From positions 19,755,501 to 19,819,500 of the forward strand of contig CM027381.1 in assembly GCA_015680905.1 (NCBI GenBank): a DNA stretch of 64,000 bases. The letters run 5' to 3'. The notes under the pieces are model-generated. The model did no database searches. It was not told the origin of the DNA and saw only the letters and a list, made by a program, of their open reading frames with translations. This document shows positions 33,691 to 44,718 of the stretch, one piece after another. Each line of letters opens with the position of its first letter. The first letter of the stretch is position 1. The position numbers and the translations under genes were made by a program. Source of the stretch: Coptis chinensis. Its lineage: Eukaryota; Streptophyta; Magnoliopsida; Ranunculales; Ranunculaceae.

Positions 33691-34374
33691 TGATATATAT
33701 TTAATTTAGAAGTGTAATGAGAATGAAGATGATGGAATGAGTATATGAATGATGGTGGATAATGGATGTCGTTGGTCAGAACTAAACAAGAATCAAAACC
33801 TAATTATTTTTCAACGAGTAAAGGATGAGTAGGATATCAATCCACTTCTAAGTTGTAGTAATCATGAAGGACAAGATTGGAAAAAGGGGGTTTGAGGGAT
33901 TAAAAATGATAGTTGTAGAGATTGTAAATTAAACTAATGATAAGCTAAACTAGACTAAACAATTGAGAATATATGAGAGAGAATTCAAAAGAATCGAATC
34001 CACCAATACCTTTGATCCGTGACCTTTTGCTCCATGATTGTTCTTACAAGTAGACTACAATTAAGAAATCAAGTGAGTGTTGATGCTTTCTTGGACGAAA
34101 CATCATTAACAATTATTTCTACTTAAGGTTGTTCCTATGTTTATGCTACTAACATCTACTTTCCTTTTATGCAAGCTCGGCCAGCCATTCAATGTATTAC
34201 CAAGAGCAACATCAAGGAGTACTTCCCAATTAGGCAACCACTCAGTGAATCACCATTTAAGGCAAACACAAATAATACTTCCCCTAGGCACCCACTCCTT
34301 GAGCTACACCTTCTAGGGCAACACAAAGAATACTTTCCAACTATAAAGAACTACACTACTAGAAGAAAAGTAAA
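33691..34374 (-). repeat. Athila 3 5' LTR, truncated
   Basis: Starts TGATATATA at 33691 next to the primer site and extends right as typical AT-rich Athila LTR sequence (GAATCCACCAATACC resembles the other LTRs). Toward its right end, three degenerate units of about 50-60 bp with (A/G)AGTACTTCCC or GAATACTTTCC occur at about 34200-34350. It passes into chromovirus integrase near 34375 without a recognisable LTR end, so the junction is a truncation or a lost boundary. Confidence 0.5.
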
Positions 34375-35367
34375 GAATACTTCAGGTTTGTTCCAGCCTT
34401 TGGAGATTCCAACATGGAAATGGGAACAAATCTCGATGGACTACCTAAGTCCCGACGGGGAAACGAGTCGATTTGGGTTATTGTAGATCGATTGACGAAA
34501 TCTGCTCACTTTATTCCGATTGGAGTATATCGGAACACTGATAGATTGAGAAGTACATTCGGGAGGTGGTGAGATTCCATGGCGTACTAGTTTCCATTGT
34601 GTCTGATATAGATCCACTTTTTGCATTAGAGTTTTGGGACAGCTTCCAGCGTGTTATGGGCACGAAGCTAAACTTGAGCACGATATATCACCCTCAGACG
34701 GACGGACAAACAGAGCGAGTTAATTAGATATTGGAGGACATGTTGTGGGCATGCATCCTTGATTTTGGAGGCAGTTTGGAGGAACGCATTCCTTTGGTTG
34801 AGTTTGCATATAATAGTAGTTTTCACTCTAGTATTGGCATGGCACCATTCGAGGCCCTTTACAAGAGGCCATGTCAATCACTGGCGTGTTAGGCCGAGGT
34901 GGGTGATGGTGTTATACTTGGCCGGTCTGAACATTGTTAGAGAGACTGCAGAGAATGTTAGTGTGATACGAGAGCGGGTTAAGACTGCTTAGAGCCAACA
35001 GAAGAGCTGCGCGCGCTGAGCGGAAGAGGAAAGGAGTGCAATTTGAAGTTGGGGACTATGTATTTTTTTAAGGTGTCCCTTATGCATGGTGTGATAAGGT
35101 TTGGGAAAAAGGGCAAGTTGAGACCTAGATGCATTGGACCGTTTGAGATTGTTGCTCGCGTTGGTAGTCTGGCATATCAGCTCGCTTTGCCATATATTCT
35201 ATCTTATATACATGATGTTTTCCATATTTCCATGTTTCGGAAGTGTGTGAAAGACCCGACACAGATTGGTGAGCCTGGCGAGATCGAGATTAATGACAAT
35301 TTGACACACCTGGTGAAGCTTATCACCATTGTGGACCGTGACGTGAAACAACTTCGGCGGAGGCAAG
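34375..35367 (+). pseudogene. Chromovirus integrase, C-terminal half (part 1)
   Basis: Plus-strand fragments read SGLFQPLEIPTWKWEQISMD, IVDRLTKSAHFIPIG, TDGQTERVN, MLWACILDFGGS and FAYNSSFHSSIGMAPFEALY, the integrase core of Tekay/Del-type chromoviruses, spread over three frames with many stops. From 35043 the frame is cleaner: LRPRCIGPFEIVARVGSLAY, HDVFHISMF and VDRDVKQLRRRQV, the segment before the chromodomain. It stops at 35367 where LTR sequence is inserted and continues at 57011. The protease, RT and most of integrase are missing on the left. Confidence 0.85.
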
Positions 35368-36173
35368 TGAAAAATCACGTAACACGTATTTATTTGTATA
35401 TAATTGTTTGTGTTACGTTTCTTTTGCAAATTTTACTTAGCCTATTAAATATTGATTAGTATAGTAGCTAGCAAGTTATCAATCCTACTCTAAATAATTA
35501 GTTGTTGATAATAGAAATTTCTAATCTAAATTATTCTAATTGATGCAAGTAAAAGATATGGCTAAGTAATAATGAATATATGGTTGATTTGATTTGAGAT
35601 TTAAACTATGCATAAACTAAACTAAATTAAATATATAAATATGAATCAAGAGAGAATATCTTGGGAGAGATGGATCTACCAAAATCATAGAATTAGTCTA
35701 ATAGATATACCTATCATGCTTAATATAACCAATAGAAACTCACCATACCTACAAACCTTATGCTCATAATCATGATGATAATATGTCGCTTTCAACGTAC
35801 TTTCTATCTTTCCATCAAATACTTCTTCAATCTCCAACGATATCTTCTATTTAACCAAATTATGTTTTAAGTGGCATTCAATATATAACTCTAGGTGCCA
35901 TAGAAAATCCACATGTGGCATTAACCATATAACTAATTGAGGTGTCATAAAGAATCCAATCATCATACTAGAACACTAAAAACTAGAAGAAAATAATCTA
36001 GGGTTTGTGGTATTTGGCTCTACATAATCATGAATTACCCTAATACCTCCTAACCTCCACAAGGAGCGTTAGATCAATGGATGAATAAGAAGAATCTCAA
36101 TGGGGGATTTAAACTAAAACATGATAAAAGAAGAACTAAACTAAAACATAAGAAAAATATTTCATCTCCCCTC

Positions 36174-37660
36174 TAATAAATGTAAAAAGAGTAGTTTTAC
36201 CAATGACTAAAGCTCGCGAGAACTCTAAACGCTAGTAAAACTAGAACTATTTTCGTGTATCTAATTTATCAAAGTTTTCTACTCTCAATCAAATTAAGAT
36301 ATAGTGGAGTAGGAAGTTCGTTCCACACCTAGTTCTTTAGCATGCGATGGTTTCGTGTCAACTAATCAATCATAAGTCTAGTGAGAGATTTACGAGGGGA
36401 ATTCAATACTACGAGGTGAATTCAATTAACAAGTTACGAATAACGAAATGATAGAATGCTTAGGGTTTGAATCTAGATAAAGAATTAAATGGAATTGAAT
36501 CCACCTTAACTCGACTTAATCAACTAACAAAGACTCGTCGTGATCCAAATTGAATGCTTCGCATATCAAAATAGTAATTCTAATCCCTAATTATACATGG
36601 CATCTCTACCAATCAATAACTAGCATGTGAGGTCGTCCACCCATTCTCATGGAAAATCAACGACCTTCTATAGTGGAATAAACTCTCACGACGATTTCTA
36701 AGTTAACAAGGATCAAGCTTCATCAAGGCTTCTTCAACCCCCTCTAATAGAGGTTTAGCCTTGATTCATACAACTATCATTTTCCATTGAATTAAAACTA
36801 GACATCATATAAAAATTCTATCTTTATGCAATTTGTCTAAACAATAATTGAAATCTTAGGTAATAACTGGGAAATGAATAACAAGTAATAAAGGAATTTA
36901 GATCTAAACAATTGTAAATGACAAAATTGAAATGAACAAGAATCTACTATTTTATTTATCTAATCGATGAAGAACAATGATTTAAGAGTTTAATCTAAAA
37001 CAAGAATTGAATTGAAACTAAACTTAATTAAAAACAATTAAAACTAGATCTAGAATTATCTATAGTTTAGGTCTAATTAGATACCACCAACAAAGAGCTA
37101 AGCTTTTGTTTTTATATGCTTCAGATCTAAAAATCGTGCATGGGCTTGGAGCCATGTTTTGGGCCGGAAAATCGGGCCCAAAACCCAATTCTTTTAGTCC
37201 GAAAAGGGCTCTTCAGCTGGATTTTGCTTTAATAGACTTTTCGTCCACTTCTAATCCTCTGATTGGGTCAAGACTTGAAATATTAGAAAGCTCTTCCCGA
37301 GCCGATCGTTTTGACATAAGGTAGACCCAATTCTGAGGTCTGAGTCCAAAGATACGGCCTTCGGAAGTCTGCTGACTTTGTGTACTGTTTCTGCCCGCGT
37401 TAACTTTGACTTCTTAACTTTTACCGGGCTGTAGAAAGGCTTTGTCTCCTTGAATCTTGACCTTTATCACATAACTTCTTAGCAACTAATCCTTGCTCCT
37501 TTATCTCGCCAAAGTAGCACATTTCTGCACATAATTGACTTTACTGCCTGAAATACATAAAAAAACACGTAATCAGTGTTAACTCTTATTTATTACTCAC
37601 ATAATTGGTCTAAAAGTATGATTATTAAGGGGTTAAAACTACAGTTTTAGGCTCTTATCA
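36174..37660 (-). repeat. Athila 4 3' LTR (1487 bp)
   Basis: Plus-strand reading TAATAAATGTAAAAAG to GGCTCTTATCA. A minus-strand CATATAAAAAC at about 37108-37118 is the likely promoter; the same block is near 50458-50468. A short open frame on the plus strand (37106-37324) recurs in the other LTR but has no family resemblance. Confidence 0.92.
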
Positions 37661-37676
37661 AACCACCCCCAAATAG
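37661..37676 (-). other. Polypurine tract of Athila 4
   Basis: Minus strand reads CTATTTGGGGGTGGTT directly before TGATAAG of the LTR. Just upstream is TTGCTTGAGGACAAGCAAAA, a block that very commonly precedes the 3' LTR of plant Athila and Tat elements. Confidence 0.75.
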
Positions 37677-39582
37677 CATTTTGCTTGTCCTCAAGCAAAT
37701 ATGAGAAATTAGAATAAGTGACCAAAAATGGAGTTCTAACTAATCTCGTTTATTGAAAGATTGACATTGCATTGACCATATCCAACAAGGCCTTACACCA
37801 CTAGGAATTCCCTAGTGGACGAGTTATAGCCTCGTGAGAGTTTTGTAGTGAAGGTACTCACAAACTTCATCTATACTACAACGATTAAGAAATAAAACTA
37901 TTGTTTCCTTATTCATGCTCTAAATTAACTATACATTTCACTAGCAATGAATATAGAATAATCAAGTCGAAACCTAAGCTAATATATGCATAATAATCAA
38001 TCATCTACAATAAACATATATACAATGAGTAATACTATGAAATGCAATAGCAGGTCCGTTTATGAAAACTCGAAATAGAGACCTTAAGTAGGTTCTCACA
38101 TATAAGTCAAGATACAAACACTCTGATTTTCCCGCTCAAGTTTCGCTACTCCAGTGTGCAATGGGCACACTTTACCTTACAATCTCAATGACAAACAAGG
38201 AAGTCGGAGTCGATCAAACACATCTGCCACTTACTATCACACTAACCTATTCCCAATTGAGATAGAGGTCTTTATTAGGTGTTGCGGGGATTAGGAGATG
38301 GTTTAAGAAGGAAGGAAATGGATATTCAAAAAGGACAAGTCTGAGATAATAGAGTCTTCATATTATGTAACTAGAGAAAACCTTGTTATTTACTTTTGCT
38401 TCTACACTTTGTTTCCATCCTTAGCTATATTTTTCTTTTTCTTTTCTTTGGCTTTTGACTCCCTTTTATTCTATTTTTGGAGTTTTTACTTATTTCTATT
38501 TTTTTTTCCTTTTCCTTGGATGGAAACTTCTTTTCTTTTCCTGAAGCAACTAACTAATTTTTGTTTACAGGTTTTTCTCTTCTTCTTTCTTCACTCATTC
38601 TATTCTCAGACTTATTCTAGATTGGGTAAGTTGAATTTTTTATTTTGTTTTGTTTTTGTAACAGGGTAAAGGATTTGCGGTTTATGGAAGGTTAAGGAAA
38701 GGCTTAGAGGGGCGACTAGCGGAAAATAATTTCATAAGGGTTGAATTTCTGGCTATATCGATCCAAAGAGGGCCTAAATTCTCGCTTAGGATATGGTATA
38801 GTGATCAAGCAAGTGGATGTGTGATTTCTCTATCCGGATTTTACTTCTCCCTTGTGTCATTTTTCAAATGTTTCACTCATATAAAGCTTTAGGCTATATT
38901 CTCACAGGATTTGTAGAATAAGTACTCTAGCCTAGATTTCAGAAACTTACTGTTAACAATCATAGATACTCATGTAATATATTTATAGATAGATGCAAAG
39001 ATTATTACATACATATTAACCTAAGTTTCTAAAAATTATTCTAATGCAAAAGCTACTTGAGACTTCTAGATTATTAAGAGCATAGAGAAAGAAAACAATA
39101 CCAATATTCCTAAGTGTATAGCATAAACTTATTTATTTATATTTTTGAATTTTTTAAAATTTTAACTAGAAAACAAGTGCATATTATACATATCTATATC
39201 CTAACAGATGCCTTAATTACGTGTTTCTATGCCCCCAAACAAAAATGCATGCTTTGTCCTCAAAGTATTTTAAATAACGAGGGTAGGAAAATACCATGGA
39301 AACGCGTGAAATTCTGGAACATTTGCAAAACAAGGGTAGAACATACTAATATAGGAAGGAAAACTGACGCAACTCTATAAGAGTTCCACCCGTTATGGGG
39401 TTAACAGAATTAAATTGCTTGGGACATAAGCAGACAATAACAAAACTAAAAACTTACCTTATCTCCCGCTTAAGCATCCTCCTCCCCATCAAAGAGATGA
39501 GGTTCCTTCGCATCCTGCCAGGCCATTATAACTTGCCAAGCTTGCCGCCAATTATCATCTACTAATGTTAACCTGTTAAGTG
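37677..39582 (-). other. Athila 4 untranslated 3' region
   Basis: About 1.9 kb without a supported reading frame. It includes a purine-rich stretch on the minus strand (38405-38660, T/C-rich on plus). It separates the last env-region ORF from the polypurine tract, as is usual in Athila. Confidence 0.6.
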
Positions 39583-40725
39583 TTATTGTGTCTGATTGGA
39601 TGTACGGGGCGACCAAGTCATAATTCGTAATAAGCGAACCACCCAATTGGTGGGTCTCATGACTTCAACCCTTTTCCAATCTGTGAATTGGGCACAAAAT
39701 ACAGGTAAACAACTACGCATGATGCGGCTTACCAAAACAGGCATAAGAAGATACTTACGCCTCATGCTTTGGGCTCTCTTAAGACTAGCGACTAAAACTC
39801 AGGGAATGTCATATCGGCGACGTCCCTCAGCTAAAGCGAGGAAAATGTCACTAGCAGTACTGTTTGCAGAAGTGAATAGCCATTCCCCCAAAATATTCAT
39901 CAGGATGAATAACATGGTGGTGCCTACGTTTAGGGACAGGCTACCAAGGGCAATGCTATATCGCCCTTGGTCCATTACTCAAAATACCCCTCCCCCATAA
40001 TACTCATGGAAATATGTATAATCATAAAGGTATGCATTATCGGTCATATATCCCCATGTGTGAACAGGATCAGGTATTGGTAATCCCGAAACTAAAGCTA
40101 CCACATATTTATTGAATTCTAGTGTCGTGTCATCGACTACGACGGAGAATTCTTGTTCTCCATCCTGATTACAATAGAAACTAACGTGGTCGTAGAAATA
40201 AGCAGTAAGCTGTGCTGAATATGAATCGTCATCACTTACCAGTAGATGACGCCATCCTAACTGCAGGATCTTATTTCGGAACCAATGTCCATAGGTCTCA
40301 GTTCCCAACACGTATTCGAAAGGCTGTTCAGGTATGACTATAGGAGATGTCATCTTAACTACTCTTTGGAACAGCTCCAAAAATCCTGGAACAAGCCTCA
40401 GAAAATTGCAAATTTTCGTGTTTACTGAGAGGTCGAGGGTGCAGGTGCGCTTCCACTTGAAGCGCAGTGCGCCGGGTGTTTTGGATTTATAGTGTTTTGT
40501 AGAGTCGGCTTCAACTTGGGTTAGGTGTGCTCGAGTAAAATTTCGACAAGTGTGTCTAGGGCAGTGCGCTTGTAAGTGCTGAAGCAGAAGTTTACAAGGA
40601 AAAAGAAGGAAAAGCTTGGAGTGAAAGGTGAGAGATGATGGTGGGATGTAGTGTGGGTTGTGAGTGTAGAATGAAGGAAGTTTAAATAGGTTCTGAGCTT
40701 CCAAAACGAATCGGCAAGTTGCCAA
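39583..40725 (-). pseudogene. Athila 4 env-region ORF 2
   Basis: A minus-strand frame from 40725 runs to a TGA at 39979. The recognisable part starts at the internal Met (40353): MTSPIVIPEQPFEYV, WRHLLVSDDDSY, FYDHVSFY, FSVVVDDTTLEFNKYVVALV. After the stop the same reading continues through NILGEWLFTSANSTASDI and KRAQSMRRKYLLMPVLVSRI, with another stop near 39800. Layout and spacing parallel ORF 1 at 41115-42515, so the two are probably diverged copies of the plant transposon-protein domain found in the env position of Athila. Role in the element is unknown. Confidence 0.6.
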
Positions 40726-41114
40726 ATTGTTTAAGGCAATTTCCGAAAATAGAAAATTTCCAAACCCGAAAACGGAAACAAACCATATTCTTGATTTTAT
40801 AACAACCCTGGTATCTTTTATACTGGATTTAGAATAGTAACTTCTAAACTCTCCTAGATTTCATGCTACCACCATACATAATCATAGATATGCCGATATC
40901 GGCCAAATTCTCAACCTTTACTCCAAGACAACTTTACAGAAGATGATCATATAACGAATTATGCTTGGTATAAATATTACCACCCCCAAACAATTCGGGA
41001 AGGTGGGATTAATGATAAAAACACGCACAATTTGAAAATAACCAATTATATTAAAAAAAATTAAATCCAAACAACATAAAACAAACAAATTAATATTTAA
41101 ATTTAACTACTGAA

Positions 41115-42515
41115 TTAAAATCCAACTAATAAAACAATAAAAATAATGAAATAACAAATAACACAAACCGATGGTGAACACCTAGCCATGTGATGAAGAT
41201 GGACCCCGAGATGGAGATTGGTCCGGGATGAAGAATGGCTTGAGCCATCCGTCCTTCGGCGATGACGCCATGCCTCTCGACTCAAATGCGAAACATAATC
41301 CTCCAAGGGTGGCATGCGTCGTAGCATCTCTACTTGGAACAAGCGCTGTGCTTCCATCTCAACCTTTAGTACTATATAGTGGTCCTCTTGGCGCTGGTGC
41401 ATTGTCTCCGTATTATACCAGATATCTTCCTGACGTTTCTCGAATATTTCAAAGTTCGTCTGAAGGTTTGCTTGTTTATTTCGAACTATAATCTGCCAAT
41501 CTCGTATATCTTCACAAATGGCATAAACGCACCGCAAGCTATTTTGCAACACTTGCATGCGTTCTACATTAGAGCTACACCTATCCAGAGCATCTTCATC
41601 CAAACATGTCATATCCCCCTTTTCATCCTCCGACTCAACCACATCATCTTCCAACAACTGCCACGTCTTTTGGATGCACTCCGTATAAATAGTTGCATTT
41701 GAATGCAACTTGATCATAATAGGAGCATATTTTGTGACAACTCTAAATGAGAGCATGATCTTAGTGATCAATACGGGAAGAGGCGTAATGCTCTTTCCCA
41801 CTCCTCTAATCACATTAAAAATTAAATCGAGGATGCAGAAATTATACTTATTCATTTGTAAAATCCAGAGAACGTGCAGACATTGCAGACCGATATCGCT
41901 GACTTTTTCTTTCCCGAGGACGTTCCTACCAATCCACTGAGCAACAATCAGTTGGTTGGTTCTCAGGCTTGACTGGCGGACGCAATGAGAACTCGTATTG
42001 TATTCACCCTCCACGATAGTATCTTTCATCAAAGCAGGAACTCCAGTATACTGCGATTCCTGAATGGTGGCTTCTAGGTTGCTTCCAGGCCTAACGCCTA
42101 ACAGCTCAGCCAACAACTGTCTCGTTACTTCCCTCCTCGTTCCTGCTACCTTAATGAAAATCCTATCCCCCTCTAATTCTCGCTTCTTATAAAACTGTTC
42201 AACCAAATCATAGTGATAGAACTCCTCAGTCGAGTACCACAGTCCGTTCCAATCCCTCCTAATCATCTCCGCCGCGTAGAATGGCGTGAAACGGTCTGGC
42301 CTAAATGCTTGTTCTGGCAAAATTCTTCGTCGTAGCGCCATTGAAGTTTTTGAAACAAAAAATGGTTTTGTAGACGGTGGAGGAGGTGAGTTTGATGAAA
42401 AACACACTAAAAACAATGGTGGTGGCGATGGTGGGTACGGTGGCAGCTTGAATTGGTGGCTGTTTTCTGTGGTGTGGAAAATTTGTTTGAGAGAACTTAG
42501 GCTGGTGGTTAACAA
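41115..42515 (-). CDS. Athila 4 env-region ORF 1 (open, 466 aa)
   Basis: Open minus-strand frame after integrase, where Athila carries its env-like gene. Residues 1-58 are proline-rich low complexity; Met59 (42341, MALRRRILPEQAF) may be the real start. Residues about 60-270 (FYAAEMIRRDWNGLWYS, FYHYDLVEQFY, VAGTRREVTRQLLAELLGV, PLPVLITKIM) resemble the 'putative plant transposon protein' domain. Residues about 330-420 look helical and coiled (QRQEDHYIVLKVEMEAQRLF). The last 17 residues (VCVICYFIIFIVLLVGF) are strongly hydrophobic, a possible membrane anchor. No signal peptide or furin-like site is seen, so calling it an envelope protein would go beyond the evidence. A diverged copy follows at 39583-40353. 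Confidence 0.65.
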   Translation of the reverse strand: MLTTSLSSLKQIFHTTENSHQFKLPPYPPSPPPLFLVCFSSNSPPPPSTKPFFVSKTSMALRRRILPEQAFRPDRFTPFYAAEMIRRDWNGLWYSTEEFYHYDLVEQFYKKRELEGDRIFIKVAGTRREVTRQLLAELLGVRPGSNLEATIQESQYTGVPALMKDTIVEGEYNTSSHCVRQSSLRTNQLIVAQWIGRNVLGKEKVSDIGLQCLHVLWILQMNKYNFCILDLIFNVIRGVGKSITPLPVLITKIMLSFRVVTKYAPIMIKLHSNATIYTECIQKTWQLLEDDVVESEDEKGDMTCLDEDALDRCSSNVERMQVLQNSLRCVYAICEDIRDWQIIVRNKQANLQTNFEIFEKRQEDIWYNTETMHQRQEDHYIVLKVEMEAQRLFQVEMLRRMPPLEDYVSHLSREAWRHRRRTDGSSHSSSRTNLHLGVHLHHMARCSPSVCVICYFIIFIVLLVGF

Positions 42516-42989
42516 TGGGCGTGGTCTAGATAGGTGTGTTTTTTTTTTTTTTGGTTGTTAGGTTTTCCTTTAAAGTTTGTTAACTGGCAAGATGGAAAAG
42601 GAAACACGACTGTTTCCATTTTGGGAAGGAAGGAGACGCATGTGCCACGCACGTGCGTGCGGTTTGGGCCCAAGCCCAATTCGAATTCCAAACTTTTTCG
42701 ATACTTCACGCAATTTCAAATTCAATTTGCTGCTTCGTTACTGGTCCGATTTTGGCAAATGAGTTATGGAAATGATCAGTAGAGAATTTCCAATCCAATG
42801 ATCTATAAAACACTCAATTCCAACCATGGGTAACATATAAGAAGGTGGAAAAATGCCTCGAAGTGCGTGTGTGACATAAGTTATGCGAACGAAAGAAATC
42901 TAAGTTATAGATAACGTCAACCCGAATGAACTACGACTAATGGGCCTAAGCAACACAAATGGAAAGTTCGAGCAATCCGGATGGAAAGA

Positions 42990-43020
42990 CCAACTGCCCA
43001 CCCCCAAACAAATTTTTAAA
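42990..43020 (-). repeat. Internal polypurine-like sequence between Athila 4 ORFs
   Basis: Minus strand reads TTTGTTTGGGGGTGG after ACAAATTGTGTGTTT, in the gap between integrase and env-region ORF 1. A closely similar ATTGTTTGGGGGTGG after CAAATTGTGCGTGTTT is at about 40975-41040, in the gap between ORF 1 and ORF 2, and the tract beside the LTR (37661-37676) shares TTTGGGGGTGG. This suggests duplication of an ORF-plus-purine-tract module or internal priming sites. Confidence 0.55.
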
Positions 43021-43353
43021 CACACAATTTGTTTTAAACGTGGGTCGTTTAAAGTCAGATTCCCAAGACTTGTTGGATTGCTATTTCTATGATTTTAGAA
43101 TTTTTATTTTTTTTTATTTTTTTTATTAGTTTATTATAAGAAAAATGAAAAACAATAAATACATATTTCACCCCATAGAGGAACATGACTCAAAAATCGA
43201 GAAAACATGCAAAAGTGGAAAACGTGAATTATGTGAAATGTGGACTTAGGATCCGATACTTATAGCCACACACTCCATAGGGAGGGCCCGGTTACCTGAA
43301 TGGTGCACTTACCACTATATGGAAGTGAAAGAAAGTACACCAAATGACAAAGG

Positions 43354-44718
43354 TCAGTCCTCATAAACAGGGTCCTGTAAAAGGACTTCCTCTACATCAG
43401 GGGACAGAAGTTCGTGAAAATGTTTTAACTGTTGACCATTAACTTGAAAGGTACTGTTATCCTTAGGATTGACCAAGGTGATTGCCCCATAAGGGGTGAC
43501 TTGATAAGAACTTAAAAGGACCGGACCAACGGGTTTTAGTTTCCACGGGAAAATATGTAGACGGGAGTTGTAAAGCAAGACCTTTTGACCGACCACAAAC
43601 TCTTTGCGCAAGATTTGCTTATCATGAACACGTTTCATGTTAGCTTTATAATCCTTCGCGAGATCGTAAGAATCGCTACGGATTTCCTCAAGCTCATTCA
43701 ATTGCAACTTGAGTTTGACACCCGCCTCATCAATATTGAAGTTAAGGCTTTTTATAGCCCACAGAGCACGGTGCTCTAATTCAACAGGCAAATGACAAGG
43801 TTTCCTAAATAAAAGTCTAAAGGGAGACATACCTATAGGAGTTTTGAAAGCCGTCCTATACGCCCATAAGGCATCCGATAGACGCTTCGACCAGTCTTTC
43901 CTATTAGGATTTACAGTTGTTTCTAAAATCTTTTTGATTTCCCTATTAGAAACTTCTACTTGTCCGCTAGTTTGTGGATGATAAGGAGTTGCTACCTTGT
44001 GTGTAACTTCATACTTTTTCACTAGAGATGCAACAACTCTGTTGCAAAAATGTGTTCCACCATCACTAATGATGGCTTTAGGAATGCTAAAACGACAGAA
44101 AATATACTCCTTAATAAAAAATACAACTGTCTTATGGTCATTGCTACGGCAAGCCATGGCCTCTATCCATTTAGACACGTAGTCCACGACAACTAGAATA
44201 TAAATGAAACCGTGGGAAACAGGGAAGGGACCCATGAAATCAATGCCCCAAACGTCAAAAATTTCTACTATCATGATTGGGTTTAATGGCATCATATTAC
44301 GCTTCGTGATTCGCCCAAGTTGTTGGCAACGAATACACGTCTTGCAATGCACTTGGGCATCCTTAAAAAGGGTAGGCCAATAAAATCCACATTGAAGAAC
44401 TTTAGCGGCTGTTTTCATTCCACTAAAATGGCCACCACACTCTTTGTCATGGCAGAACAATAGAACTTCATTATATTCCCATTGGGGAATATAACAACGA
44501 ATAATCTGATCCGCACAATACTTAAAAAGGTAGGGCTCATCCCAGTAGCATAACTTAACTCTGGCCAAGAACTTCTTACGTTCATTTCTTGACCAATTAT
44601 AAAGAATAACATCAGCAACTAAATAATTTACAATGTCAGCATACCCAAGGTGCTGAAAAAATAGCATACAGATGCTCATCAGGAAAAGAGTGCAGTATGG
44701 ACTCAGAATCACTATCAT
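43354..44718 (-). pseudogene. Athila 4 integrase
   Basis: Open for 454 codons on the minus strand, though it is really the C-terminal part of a pol polyprotein, reached by a frameshift near 44650. The zinc-binding part has [12 protein letters not shown] and CKTCIRCQQ. The catalytic core has [21 protein letters not shown] and [12 protein letters not shown], so the D,D,E triad is intact. The C-terminal part ends [18 protein letters not shown]. It inserts element DNA into the genome. This is among the least damaged domains in the window. Confidence 0.85.

Larger units (their letters stand above)
14291..34374 (-). mobile_element. Athila-type element 3, degenerate and twice interrupted
   Basis: Read on the minus strand from the right: 5' LTR (33691-34374), primer site, gag, protease, RT and start of RNase H (ending 14296). 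Integrase and a same-strand 3' LTR are missing. RT motifs of the form PLPFIDQM...FLDGYSGYFQI and protease VDLGASVNLLPY are those of Athila. A Tat element (14788-24863) splits the RT/RNase H region and a LINE (27467-32120) splits gag. The frames reconnect across both insertions, which proves one original element. Numerous stops and frameshifts throughout. Confidence 0.75.

Noticed and set aside
37106..37324. 72-codon frame present in both Athila LTRs (also 50456-50674)
   Set aside because: Its repetition follows simply from LTR duplication; no family match, and it lies opposite to the element's coding strand at the promoter region.
38409..38669. 86-codon hydrophobic protein
   Set aside because: Phenylalanine/leucine-rich reading of a plain T-rich tract in the Athila untranslated region.
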